A model generated the notes under the pieces. That model did no database searches. It was given only the letters and a program-made list of their open reading frames with translations, and was not told the DNA's origin. Shown here one piece after another: positions 1 to 6,911 of a stretch of DNA of 51,110 nt. The DNA comes from PALSA-1440 sp050011195 (lineage in GTDB: Bacteria > Verrucomicrobiota > Verrucomicrobiia > Limisphaerales > UBA8199), in NCBI GenBank assembly GCA_050011195.1, contig JBEKJO010000021.1:1-51110 (forward strand). Reading direction: 5' to 3'. Each line of letters opens with the position of its first letter. Position 1 is the first letter of the stretch. The translations under genes and the position numbers were made by a program.

Positions 1-2
1 CC

Positions 3-575
3 ATTGCGGCCATGACAAGCAAGACGGGCAAGGTCGGGTTTGTGGGCGGGATGGATATTCCCCTCATCCGCCGGTTTGAGCTGGGGTACGAGGCCGGGGC
101 GAAGAAGATCAACCCCCGGATAGCCATCATCGCAAACTACGTCGGGGTGACGAGCGAGGCGTGGAACAACCCGCCCAAGGGGAAGGAACTCGCCGTGTCG
201 CAGTATGAGGGGGGCGCGGATGTGATCTTCGCAGCGGCTGGGGCCTCGGGCTTGGGGGTGTTCGATGCGGCGGAGGACAAGAAGAAGTTCGCGATTGGCG
301 TGGACTCGAATCAGGATTGGACCAAGCCAGGGCTGATCTTAACCAGCATGTTAAAGCGGGTGGATGAGGCGGTGTATTCGACAATCGAGGAAGCGAAGGC
401 GGGGAAGTTCGCCGGGGGCGTCAAATGGTTCGGGCTGGCCAACAAGGGCGTGGACTACTCGTTCGACCAATACAACGCGAAGATACTCACCGAGCCGGTG
501 CGCCAGCGGGCCGACGAGTTGAAAGCGGAGATCATCGCGGGGAAGATCACCGTGCCGGATTACTATAAGAAGTAG
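3..575 (+). CDS. BMP-family (PnrA-like) ABC transporter substrate-binding protein, 5'-truncated by the window
   Basis: Only the C-terminal part (about 190 residues) of a periplasmic or lipoprotein binding protein is present; the family is usually 330-360 residues. The frame is already open before the internal ATG at 12 and reads through 'KVGFVGGMD', which is the middle of the BMP fold, so the real start lies left of the window. Family features seen are the 'GGADVIFAAAG' segment, 'FAIGVDSNQD' (ligand-pocket region) and the C-terminal 'AGKITVPD' helix. Known BMP proteins bind purine nucleosides or related ligands and feed an ABC importer. The permease and ATPase genes would be expected to the left and cannot be checked. 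No obvious terminator follows; a dispersed repeat starts about 85 bases downstream. Confidence 0.9.
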   Translation: MAAMTSKTGKVGFVGGMDIPLIRRFELGYEAGAKKINPRIAIIANYVGVTSEAWNNPPKGKELAVSQYEGGADVIFAAAGASGLGVFDAAEDKKKFAIGVDSNQDWTKPGLILTSMLKRVDEAVYSTIEEAKAGKFAGGVKWFGLANKGVDYSFDQYNAKILTEPVRQRADELKAEIIAGKITVPDYYKK

Positions 576-660
576 CATTACAGGCATCTTCCACGAACGC
601 CCAAACCGCGCCTCGATTGTCTCATAAGCGGACACTTTGGCTGCTGTTGACCGGCAGGCA

Positions 661-755
661 GGGGGGAGGGGGGTGGGAGCACCAACGTCGCCCTACCATC
701 GCCCCACCATCATACCAATATCGTACCTACATCGTACCACCATCGTACCACGATC
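661..755 (+). repeat. Dispersed G-rich/11-bp-unit repeat, copy 1
   Basis: A run of G (GGGGGGAGGGGGGTGGGAGC) is followed by degenerate 11-bp units with consensus ATCGTACCACC. A second copy in the same orientation lies at 47421-47503. The G-run and the 'ACCAATATCGTACC' core are identical in both copies, and this copy has one extra 11-bp unit. The 11-bp period is close to one helical turn. Confidence 0.85.
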
Positions 756-1116
756 CCAAGGCTGGCTCAGGAGGGACGGAAGGTGGAAGCGTCCTAAAAG
801 CGGACGGTTGAGTGGCCTGGTGGTTTTTGCGGCTTCGTCTGCTGTGGCTGGTTCATTACGGATGTCGCGAGAGCGGGCAGGTTGCTGGCGCTTTGGTTGG
901 GGCCGGGCGCTCGACAGCGGCAGCAAGCTGCTCGCACTCCAAACGCTGGCGCGCAATTCGTCCGCTCCACCCGTCAGCCTGCACAGCGTCCCATGACGCG
1001 TTTCCCGTTTCAACATCACGCCCCGCCTCGGCGCAACTTTCTGTTGACGCGCGATAAACCGAGGACTACTATCGCCCCATGACGTATTTCAAGGCGTCCA
1101 ATATGACGGTCACTAT
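756..1116. other. Intergenic stretch without a convincing gene
   Basis: Several short open frames overlap here on both strands, but none has a ribosome-binding site, recognisable domain or consistent codon pattern. The stretch contains 'AAGCGGACGG' at 798, similar to 'AAGCGGACAC' at 627, so the dispersed repeat may extend on both sides. No hairpin followed by a T-run was seen. Confidence 0.5.
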
Positions 1117-1161
1117 TTGTCAGGTGTCATTCGCGCCATTGGCCATTTGACTTACCTATTT

Positions 1162-1542
1162 ATGACAAAGAAAAACCTTCATACCCTCAAAAGCGCCACG
1201 ACGTGGGGTGGCGTTGTGATTACGTTTTCCGGCATTTTGGTCAATCTGGCCAGCGGAGGCAGTTGGCAAGGTAACAGCCTCTCATTCGCGGGGTTGGTGA
1301 TTACCTGCTGTGGTCACTGGATTGCCGGCGCACTCGCAAAGCACCAAGCAGCCGAGCGCGATGCCGACGAACAGAGGTTTGAGGATCTGGAGTATCGTTT
1401 TAGAACGTCGGAAGAGGAGAGAGATTCCATGTCGGAGTTTCTCAACAGAGCGGGAGTTTTTGATAATCCGAACACCTTGAAGCGCATTATTCGAGAGGAA
1501 AGGTTGCGATATGACGTGGAGCATCAAGACGATGGCAGATGA
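1162..1542 (+). CDS. Small membrane protein with coiled-coil tail, hypothetical
   Basis: A 126-residue protein of unknown function. The start at 1162 (MTKKN) is preferred over the upstream codon at 1117, because it begins just before two hydrophobic segments, roughly residues 12-32 and 38-58. After these the chain is highly charged and predicted helical (AAERDADEQRFEDLEYRF...), typical of a cytoplasmic coiled coil, and it ends in an Arg/Asp-rich tail. It is the first of three consecutive small genes on the same strand whose GC content is visibly lower than that of the genes on either side. It could be a membrane-anchored accessory or cassette protein; no family was recognised. Confidence 0.6.
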   Translation: MTKKNLHTLKSATTWGGVVITFSGILVNLASGGSWQGNSLSFAGLVITCCGHWIAGALAKHQAAERDADEQRFEDLEYRFRTSEEERDSMSEFLNRAGVFDNPNTLKRIIREERLRYDVEHQDDGR

Positions 1543-1548
1543 GACCAT

Positions 1549-1650
1549 GACACCAAATAATTCGCCGGAGCCAAACGCCGTTGGCGCTTTCGGTTCCGCT
1601 GTCGCGGTTCACGTCACGAGTCGCCGGTGGTTCAGCTTTCTACGTTCGGC
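1549..1650 (+). repeat. Repeat-like spacer, possible recombination (attC-like) site 1
   Basis: Starting at ATGACACC, this spacer would translate as 'NNSPEPNAVGA...SRRWFSF', a peptide I recall recurring at gene borders in Verrucomicrobiota genomes (recollection, not a search). It contains a GCCAA/TTGGC hairpin at 1570-1585. It is bounded by GCCAAAC (1570-1576) and GTTCGGC (1644-1650), which are near-complementary 7-mers about 80 bp apart, as R'' and R' boxes of an attC site would be. The fit to the RYYYAAC/GTTRRRY consensus is imperfect. Confidence 0.4.
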
Positions 1651-1668
1651 GTCACTGCGCCACTGAAT

Positions 1669-2049
1669 ATGAGCTATAACATTGGAGATTATCTCATCTC
1701 GACCTGCTTCGATTTTGGCGGGCACGATATTGGCGTTAAGGTCACACATGACGGGTACAGCCACTGGTTCGATGCTTCGCCAGTTCGTGATCTGAATATA
1801 GCTCATCCTGGCTACACGTTGCTGGCCTGGGCTGTGGATGCAGACAAAGCGAAGCATTTGGAAGGGATCCAGAACGAATATACGTTAAAGGCCCCAGTGC
1901 CAGAGGAGGGCTTGCGAAAGATTCGCGAAGAGTTGTCTCCGCGGTACTGGGCAGGCGAGCCCGCCGATGATTCGATACTTGATGCCATCCTCGAGCCGAT
2001 TTTCTGGGAACACGTTGCCCCGTACCTCTCGCCACCAGTGACACGATGA
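1669..2049 (+). CDS. Hypothetical soluble protein (cassette-like gene 2)
   Basis: A 126-residue hypothetical protein. The ATG at 1669 (MSYNIGDYL) is chosen because the alternative GTG at 1627 lies inside the repeat-like spacer. No signal peptide or membrane segment is visible. The N-terminal half is beta-like and rich in Asp, His and aromatics (GGHDIGVKVTHDGYSHWFDA); the C-terminal half is helical (EEGLRKIREEL) and ends with 'FWEHVAPYLSPP'. The base composition matches the genes before and after it rather than the GC-rich surroundings. No family was recognised. Confidence 0.55.
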   Translation: MSYNIGDYLISTCFDFGGHDIGVKVTHDGYSHWFDASPVRDLNIAHPGYTLLAWAVDADKAKHLEGIQNEYTLKAPVPEEGLRKIREELSPRYWAGEPADDSILDAILEPIFWEHVAPYLSPPVTR

Positions 2050-2097
2050 CATCGACGCCCAACCATCGGGCTGCACTAGACGCCGCGATTGGGGATT
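2050..2097 (+). repeat. Repeat-like spacer, possible recombination site 2
   Basis: It contains GCCCAAC (2057-2063), a perfect match to the attC R'' consensus RYYYAAC, followed by 'CATCGGGCTGCACTAGACGC', which I recall recurring at gene borders in related genomes (peptide 'NHRAALDAA'). A matching GTTRRRY partner was not found nearby, so the assignment is tentative. Confidence 0.35.
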
Positions 2098-2769
2098 ATG
2101 ACGCCTAAAGAGTTTTACTATATTCGGGACAACAAGACACTTGGCCCTGTTGGGAAGCAAGAATTGCAAATGGCGGCCTACAGAGGCGAAATCAATTCCG
2201 ACACGCTATACACTTACAATCACGCACGGAAGTGGTATCCGTTGTCTCGGTTAATTGGCGATGCAAGCAAACTTGACCCCAAAATTATTGAGGACACATG
2301 GCCGCGATATTTTGTTTCCAGTGGCAATGGGGTCGTTGGCCCATATTCTTACTGGGATTTATATCTCATGATCAAAGACCGGAGGGTAAATCATCAAACG
2401 CTCTATAAGACCGAAAACTGTCCTGATTGGAAACCCTTGTCTAAATTGCCAGTGCCTCACATTCCTAAATTTGTTCCAGAAACTCCACCTCGCAAAACTG
2501 AATGGATTGAGGCGTCAGAACGGGAGTGGAGCGTAAACGGAATGCATTTGTTTGCGAAGATTGGACTCGGACCTAGCCGGACTGAAGAAGGATATTGTCT
2601 TCTGAAAGTGCATGGACCATTAAGCGGTTACAAAGGGAATCTGTATTTGAGCATGGCATCCAATAAAGCTTCGATACAACGAATGCTGTCGGACGGCAGT
2701 ATTCAACTCGATACGCCATGTGCAAAGGAAAATGGCTCAGAGTGGTTTACCGTAAAAGACTTCCTGTGA
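2098..2769 (+). CDS. GYF_2 (DUF4339) domain protein, hypothetical
   Basis: A 223-residue protein. The first about 55 residues (YYIRDNKTLGPVGKQELQ ... KWYPLSRL) fit the GYF_2/DUF4339 pattern, an aromatic pair, then 'GP', then a short helix and a W-x-P-L ending. A second copy follows at about residues 78-122 (YFVSSGNGVVGPYSYWDLY ... DWKPLSKL). GYF-type modules generally bind proline-rich or other peptides, so a protein-interaction role is likely but not shown. The C-terminal about 85 residues contain 'NLYLSMASNKASIQRML' and have no recognised domain. The start at ATG 2098 is preferred to an in-frame TTG at 2089. The GC content is clearly lower than downstream, which suggests acquisition. Confidence 0.75.
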   Translation: MTPKEFYYIRDNKTLGPVGKQELQMAAYRGEINSDTLYTYNHARKWYPLSRLIGDASKLDPKIIEDTWPRYFVSSGNGVVGPYSYWDLYLMIKDRRVNHQTLYKTENCPDWKPLSKLPVPHIPKFVPETPPRKTEWIEASEREWSVNGMHLFAKIGLGPSRTEEGYCLLKVHGPLSGYKGNLYLSMASNKASIQRMLSDGSIQLDTPCAKENGSEWFTVKDFL

Positions 2770-3206
2770 TCTGTGTTTCCATCCCGTCCACGTCGCCCCC
2801 GCCCATTTCCGTCGGCGCTGTGCCGCCGCCTCCGCCTTCGTCGCCGCCGTGCCACGCTGCCTTTTCCCGGCGCGCCGCGTTTCCCTTCTTCTGCTGGCCG
2901 GGATTGGCGGCGCTCTGCCGAGCCGCCGCTACGGCCTGACGGTTTCCAATCCGCCCGACCAGGCCGAGGTGCGGTGGGATTGCGGCGGGGGCGCAAGTCA
3001 GCTTTTGGGAGGGGGGCCTGCTCTCATTAACACCCCCGCGTTAGCGGGGTGTGGGCAGAGGTCGCGCCGCCGGAACGGCTTACTGGCCAGCAGGAGGTTT
3101 GTCCAGTTTGCGCCTGCAAGCGTGTTGGCAGCTTGTTATAGGGGGGCCTCCCCCTCCGAACCTGTCCCGGCAAGCGCGCGTGGAAACCCTTTTGCTGGCG
3201 GAGACG
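2770..3206. other. GC-rich gap without a supported gene
   Basis: Open frames in all phases here are Arg/Pro-rich artefacts of the GC content. The only structure I can support is a hairpin at 3030-3052 (ACACCCC/GGGGTGT stem, one bulged C, GTTA loop), plus a short GGGGG/CCCCC palindrome near 3140. Neither is followed by a T-run on either strand. Confidence 0.5.
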
Positions 3207-3584
3207 TCACCCAAGCTCGTCGAGCGCCCGGCTCAGTTCATCCGCGCCCGCCGTTCCCGCGATGTAGTGGCCCACGACGCCCCGAAAAGCTTGCGCTTTC
3301 ACCGGGGACATCTTGCGCAGCAAATCCCGGATCAAAGTCCGCCCGATCGCCACGAAGGTGTTTCCGTTGTAAAAGCAGAACGGCGCCAGCTTGTGACACT
3401 GCCGGCAGATGTCCAAAGTTTCCCGCAGGGTAAGCTCGCGAGTGCGGGAGGATTCCCAGAGTTCTTGCGCCGGCTTGTAACCATCGGAGGTTGGCTTGTG
3501 GAGAGCGTTCATCTCCTTGCACAAGCCGGCGTTGATGACCACCACTGTCTCCCACGGCCAGTCCTTCAGCCAACGCCGCGTCAT
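3207..3584 (-). CDS. Conserved-looking hypothetical protein, second gene of a coupled pair
   Basis: A 125-residue soluble protein of unknown function. Visible features are 'VVVINAGLCKEMNALHKPTSDGY' near residues 14-36, a Cys-x2-Cys motif (DICRQCHK, about 58-65) with a third Cys at 'PFCFYNG', and a helical C-terminus (AQAFRGVVGHYIAGTAGADELSRALDELG). Its start overlaps the stop of the upstream 63-residue gene by four bases (ATGA), so the two are probably translated together. The organisation (small basic protein first, about 125-residue partner second) resembles a toxin-antitoxin pair, but no toxin family was recognised, so this is speculation. Confidence 0.65.
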   Translation of the reverse strand: MTRRWLKDWPWETVVVINAGLCKEMNALHKPTSDGYKPAQELWESSRTRELTLRETLDICRQCHKLAPFCFYNGNTFVAIGRTLIRDLLRKMSPVKAQAFRGVVGHYIAGTAGADELSRALDELG

Positions 3585-3772
3585 TTGGATTTGGCAGCCG
3601 CTTTGCGACGCAGATTCGCCTTGATCTTGCTCAACGTGGAAACGCCCTCGCCTTTGAGATACCCGCGCCCGGTCTTGGCAAACAGCGGTTCAGGGACAAA
3701 ACGGTCCTGAATGCGCAGCGCCTCGCGCATCGCCGCCTGAAGATTCTTTTGGACTTGGCTTACTGCTGCCAT
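3581..3772 (-). CDS. Small basic helical protein, first gene of a coupled pair
   Basis: A 63-residue Lys/Arg-rich protein (MAAVSQVQKNLQAAMREAL ... KIKANLRRKAAAKSK), predicted mostly helical, with no Cys or membrane segment. It overlaps the following gene by the tetranucleotide ATGA. Its size, basic C-terminus and coupling would fit a DNA-binding antitoxin or a chaperone-like partner, but nothing in the sequence proves it. The nearest upstream gene on this strand, def, is about 120 bases away behind a hairpin, so this pair is probably a separate unit. Confidence 0.6.
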   Translation of the reverse strand: MAAVSQVQKNLQAAMREALRIQDRFVPEPLFAKTGRGYLKGEGVSTLSKIKANLRRKAAAKSK

Positions 3773-3852
3773 GCAAAAAGGCTACCGCTAGAACTCTGCC
3801 GCGTCAACACCCCGGCGAAAGGACTTTCGGGCGGCGGGATGTCGCCAAAACT

Positions 3853-3872
3853 GGCAGGCGAGGACGCCTGCC
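3853..3872 (-). terminator. Hairpin downstream of def, possible terminator or dispersed repeat
   Basis: A perfect 8-bp stem GGCAGGCG/CGCCTGCC with a 4-base loop, followed on the minus strand by AGTTTTGG. It lies 21 bases beyond the def stop codon, so it may terminate the parB-kinase-def transcript. The T-run is short, and I recall the same hairpin as a dispersed element in related genomes. Confidence 0.45.
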
Positions 3873-3893
3873 CTACCTTGTCAACCGCCCGGC

Positions 3894-4460
3894 TTACCCC
3901 TTCAGCCCCGCTTTGGTTTCGGCCATGAGGAGTTCCAGCTCGGGCCGGAGCTCTTCCTTCGTCTTTTTGTCCATGCGGTCAATGAAGAGGATGCCGTGGA
4001 GGTGGTCGTGCTCATGCTGGATGACGCGGGCGAGCAGGCCGCCGCAGCGGAACTCGATGGGTTTGCCCTCCAGGTTCAGCGCCTTGACGTCCACCGCCTC
4101 GGGGCGGGTGATGTCGGCATAGATTTCGGGGAAGCTCAAGCAGCCTTCCGGGCCGGTCACGGGCTGGCCGACGGGCTTGAACTCGGGATTGATCAACACG
4201 AGCGGCATGAACCCGCTCACGTCCGCGGGTTGGCCGTTCAATTCGAGTGAGGAGGGCCGGTCAGTTATCCCGCGCGTGTCAACGACCGTTAATTGGAGCG
4301 CGAGGCCCACCTGTTGGGCGGCGAGGCCGACGCCTTTGTAAGAGTACATGGTTTCCAGCATGTCCGCTGCGAGCTTCTTGATCGTAGGCGTAATGCTGTC
4401 TATGCGCGCGCCTTTCTGGCGGAGCACGGGAGTGCCGTATTTGACGACGATGAGTGGCAT
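3894..4460 (-). CDS. def: Peptide deformylase
   Basis: Removes the N-formyl group from nascent proteins in the cytoplasm; a metalloenzyme, usually Fe2+-dependent. At 188 residues it is a normal bacterial length. All three family motifs are intact: motif 1 GVGLAAQQVG (43-52), motif 2 EGCLSFP (105-111, metal-binding Cys) and motif 3 QHEHDHLHG (148-156, the HExxH helix with the catalytic Glu). The gene starts two bases downstream of the PfkB-type kinase stop and is therefore in the same operon. The usual partner fmt (Met-tRNA formyltransferase) is not adjacent. Confidence 0.97.
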   Translation of the reverse strand: MPLIVVKYGTPVLRQKGARIDSITPTIKKLAADMLETMYSYKGVGLAAQQVGLALQLTVVDTRGITDRPSSLELNGQPADVSGFMPLVLINPEFKPVGQPVTGPEGCLSFPEIYADITRPEAVDVKALNLEGKPIEFRCGGLLARVIQHEHDHLHGILFIDRMDKKTKEELRPELELLMAETKAGLKG

Positions 4461-4462
4461 GT

Positions 4463-5566
4463 TCAGACGGGCCAGTTTCGCAGCAGCTTCGCCAGGTCCG
4501 GCAGGGCCGGGCTTTGGCCGGTGCGGACGTAGAAGCCGCTGGTGGTGACGCCGGTAAGCAGGCAGCGGTCGGTCGGGAAGCCGAGCAATTTGCCGAGGCA
4601 GAAGCCGGAGTTGAAATGGTCGCCGGCGCCGGTCGTGATCTTCGGTTTGGGGGTGAAAGGCCCCTGGACGATGGCAGTGCCCTCCGGTCCGGAGGCCAGC
4701 GCGTAGGCGGTCGGGTGGACAATGAGGGTGTCCACGCGGACGCGCTGGTGAATGGCCTGGCAGAGCTTTGACAGCCCGTCCAGCGAGTGGTCGCCGGTGT
4801 TCAAGCCAAGGTTCTTCCCGATCTCGATGCTTTCCTTCTCGTTCAGGCCGAGGACGACGTCGAAGTGCTTCTGGAAGGCGGTGATCAGCTCCAGGGCGCG
4901 CAGGATGTCTCCGTTGGTCCGCTTCTCGGGATCGGCGAGGTCAATGAAGAGTTTGCGGCGCCCGCCTTTCATCTTGGGGCAAATCTCCTTGAGGACGGCG
5001 GCCCAAATGTCGCTCATGTGCGTGAGCATGGTCCAGTTGACGAAGCCGACGAGATCGGAGCTGCCGAACTTGGCGGTGAACTTGTCCTGGCCGAAGCGGG
5101 TCTTGATGTTCTCCCAGTTCATCTGCTTGAGCGACTGGTGCTTGCCGAGCATGATCTTGCCGTCCTCGAACTCCAGCGCGTCGGTATAGCCCGGCTCGGC
5201 AATGGAATGGACCTCGGCGCGTTTGGCGAAGTCGGCGAACACCGGATGGAGATTCGGGTAGCCGAGGATGCCGAGGTAGGTCACTTTGAGGCCGAAGCTG
5301 GCGAGCGCATTGGCCATGATGGGGCCGTTGCCGCCGAGCTTGGTCAGTTGGCTGACCAGTTCGATATTGGTGCTCCGGCCGGCGGCGGCGGCCAGGCGCT
5401 CGGCGAGTTGGGCGATGGTCGGCAGACGCAGGTACTTGTCCGCGCTCTCGCGCTTGTCCACGACGTGGAGGATGTCATCCACGAAGCCGTCCAGGCCGAC
5501 AAAGGCGGTCATCTGGCTGGCGCGGCTGACGGCGGCAAGGAGTTGGGTGGCGGTTTGTTCGCGCAT
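4463..5566 (-). CDS. PfkB-family carbohydrate or nucleoside kinase
   Basis: A 367-residue cytoplasmic kinase of the ribokinase/PfkB superfamily. The N-terminal 'FVGLDGFVDDILHVV' and 'KLGGNGPIMANALASFGL' (about 73-90) form the substrate lid and GG motif. The C-terminal signature 'TTGAGDHFNSGFCLGKL' (about 311-327) carries the catalytic Asp of GAGD and the anion hole. The protein is longer than ribokinase (about 310), with an insertion in the middle. The sugar substrate cannot be predicted. The start at 5566 is preceded not by a purine-rich Shine-Dalgarno but by a pyrimidine-rich tandem repeat (5568-5645) that separates it from parB. The stop lies 2 bases from def. Confidence 0.85.
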   Translation of the reverse strand: MREQTATQLLAAVSRASQMTAFVGLDGFVDDILHVVDKRESADKYLRLPTIAQLAERLAAAAGRSTNIELVSQLTKLGGNGPIMANALASFGLKVTYLGILGYPNLHPVFADFAKRAEVHSIAEPGYTDALEFEDGKIMLGKHQSLKQMNWENIKTRFGQDKFTAKFGSSDLVGFVNWTMLTHMSDIWAAVLKEICPKMKGGRRKLFIDLADPEKRTNGDILRALELITAFQKHFDVVLGLNEKESIEIGKNLGLNTGDHSLDGLSKLCQAIHQRVRVDTLIVHPTAYALASGPEGTAIVQGPFTPKPKITTGAGDHFNSGFCLGKLLGFPTDRCLLTGVTTSGFYVRTGQSPALPDLAKLLRNWPV

Positions 5567-5567
5567 G

Positions 5568-5645
5568 GGGGGAGGGAGGAATGGAGGAATGGAGTGATGG
5601 AGTAATGGGGCGATGGAGTGATGGAGTGGTGGAGTGATGGAGTGG
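5568..5645 (-). repeat. Tandem repeat abutting the kinase start codon
   Basis: About nine degenerate units of ATGGAGTGATGGAGT (plus-strand sense) fill the whole parB-kinase gap. On the gene strand this is a CACTCCAT-type polypyrimidine stretch immediately upstream of the ATG, so no Shine-Dalgarno is present. Related repeats occur directly upstream of the start at 6912. Confidence 0.85.
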
Positions 5646-6569
5646 TTACTCCGTTACCCCCATTATCTGGAGAATCCGTTCGAGTTCGGCGTCGCTGAAG
5701 AAGGCGATTTCCAGAGCGCCTTTGCCCTGGGCATAGCGTAAATGGACTTTGGTGCCCAATCGCTCGCGCAGTTGGTTCTCCAGGTTCGCGACATGGGCAT
5801 CCCGGGTCAGCGGCGTAACAGGCCGGGGCCGGGTGACGGTGCCGGCTTCACGGGCTTGCAGGCGCGCGACCAGCCCCTCGGTCTGACGAACGTTAAGCCC
5901 TTCCTTGAGGATGCGCTCGGCGGCAAGCTTCTGGTGCTTCTCGCTGGCCAGGCCCAGAATGACTTTGGCGTGGCCGACGGAAAGACGGCCTTCCCGGATG
6001 CTGGTCTGAATCCCCGGCGGCAGTTTCAGGAGGCGCAGGGCGTTGGCCACGACGGCGCGGCTCTTGCCGACTTTCGCCGCCACCTCTTCCTGCTTGAGCT
6101 GGAACTGGTCAATGAGTTGGGCGTAACCCTGGGCTTCCTCAATCGGGTTAAGGTTCTCCCGCTGCAAGTTCTCGATCAGCGCCAATTCGAGGACGGCGCG
6201 GTCGTCGGCCTGACGCAGGATAACGGGGACTTCCGCCAACCCGAGCAGTTGGGCGGCCCGCCAGCGGCGTTCACCGGCGATGAGTTCCAGGTGGCCGTCG
6301 CGTTCACGGACGATGAGCGGCTGCACAATGCCCTGTTCCTTAATCGAGTCGGCCAGTTCGCGCAGGGTCTCCGGGGAAAAGTCCTTGCGCGGTTGGAAGG
6401 GACAGGGGCGAATGCGATCGAGCGCAACGCGCTCCACGCGCTCGCGCGGGTCGGCCGCCGAGGCGGCGTCCGGGACTGTGCTTGAGACTGGCGCCGGAAC
6501 TGGGGGTTTGGCGATGGTGCTCTCGCCCAACAACGCTCCCAGACCCCGGCCCAAAGCTGGCTTTGCCAT
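5646..6569 (-). CDS. parB: Chromosome partitioning protein ParB
   Basis: A CTP-dependent DNA clamp that binds parS sites near the origin and works with ParA in chromosome segregation. The start at 6569 (MAKPALGRGLGALLG) gives 307 residues and the canonical ParB N-terminus that contacts ParA; the longer frame from 6614 adds 15 uncharacteristic residues. The CTP-binding motif GERRWRAAQ is at 99-107, the second conserved block ENLQREnLNPiEEA at 133-146, a helix-turn-helix lies at about 160-200 and a C-terminal dimerisation domain covers about 255-307. No parA is adjacent: upstream is a divergent gene for a secreted repeat protein. The downstream kinase and def are on the same strand. Confidence 0.95.
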   Translation of the reverse strand: MAKPALGRGLGALLGESTIAKPPVPAPVSSTVPDAASAADPRERVERVALDRIRPCPFQPRKDFSPETLRELADSIKEQGIVQPLIVRERDGHLELIAGERRWRAAQLLGLAEVPVILRQADDRAVLELALIENLQRENLNPIEEAQGYAQLIDQFQLKQEEVAAKVGKSRAVVANALRLLKLPPGIQTSIREGRLSVGHAKVILGLASEKHQKLAAERILKEGLNVRQTEGLVARLQAREAGTVTRPRPVTPLTRDAHVANLENQLRERLGTKVHLRYAQGKGALEIAFFSDAELERILQIMGVTE

Positions 6570-6838
6570 GCGCCCAGAGTGTCGCAGGGCAAGGGAGTTG
6601 TCAATTCCGTCCACGCGTGTGTTAACTCACGGGAAAACCTTACCCAAGCGGGAAAGAGGTTTCAGAAGAATTCTAAAACGCCCGCTTGACAATCCCGTCA
6701 AATCTGGTCTAATTGGCTTCCGACTGGAGAGCCGTATGCGCGCGAAGGCCATGGATTCGCGGTCGAGGCGCTGGCCGGGCGGAATGAGGCCAACGCCAAC
6801 GCTCCATTGTTACCCAATGCTGCCCGCCCTTGTCTTTC

Positions 6839-6911
6839 ACGCATCACGCATCACGTTTCACGTTTCACGCACCACACACCACCAATCACCAGTCACCAGT
6901 CACCACTCCTT
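6839..6911 (+). repeat. Low-complexity repeat (TCACGCA / ACCAGTC units) abutting a start codon
   Basis: Consecutive 7-8-base units (TCACGCATCACGCATCACG, then TTTCACG x2, then CACCAATCACCAGTCACCAG) end one base before the start at 6912. No Shine-Dalgarno lies between. Very similar CACC/CACCAGTC units recur at 43938-43972. Confidence 0.85.

Noticed and set aside
4787..5605. 272-residue plus-strand open frame
   Set aside because: Antisense shadow of the PfkB-family kinase; composition is an artefact of GC-rich third codon positions.
6851..6870. GTTTCACGTTTCACG as a possible parS site near parB
   Set aside because: parS needs an inverted repeat (TTTCACGTGAAA); here TTTCACG is only directly repeated, as part of a low-complexity tract.
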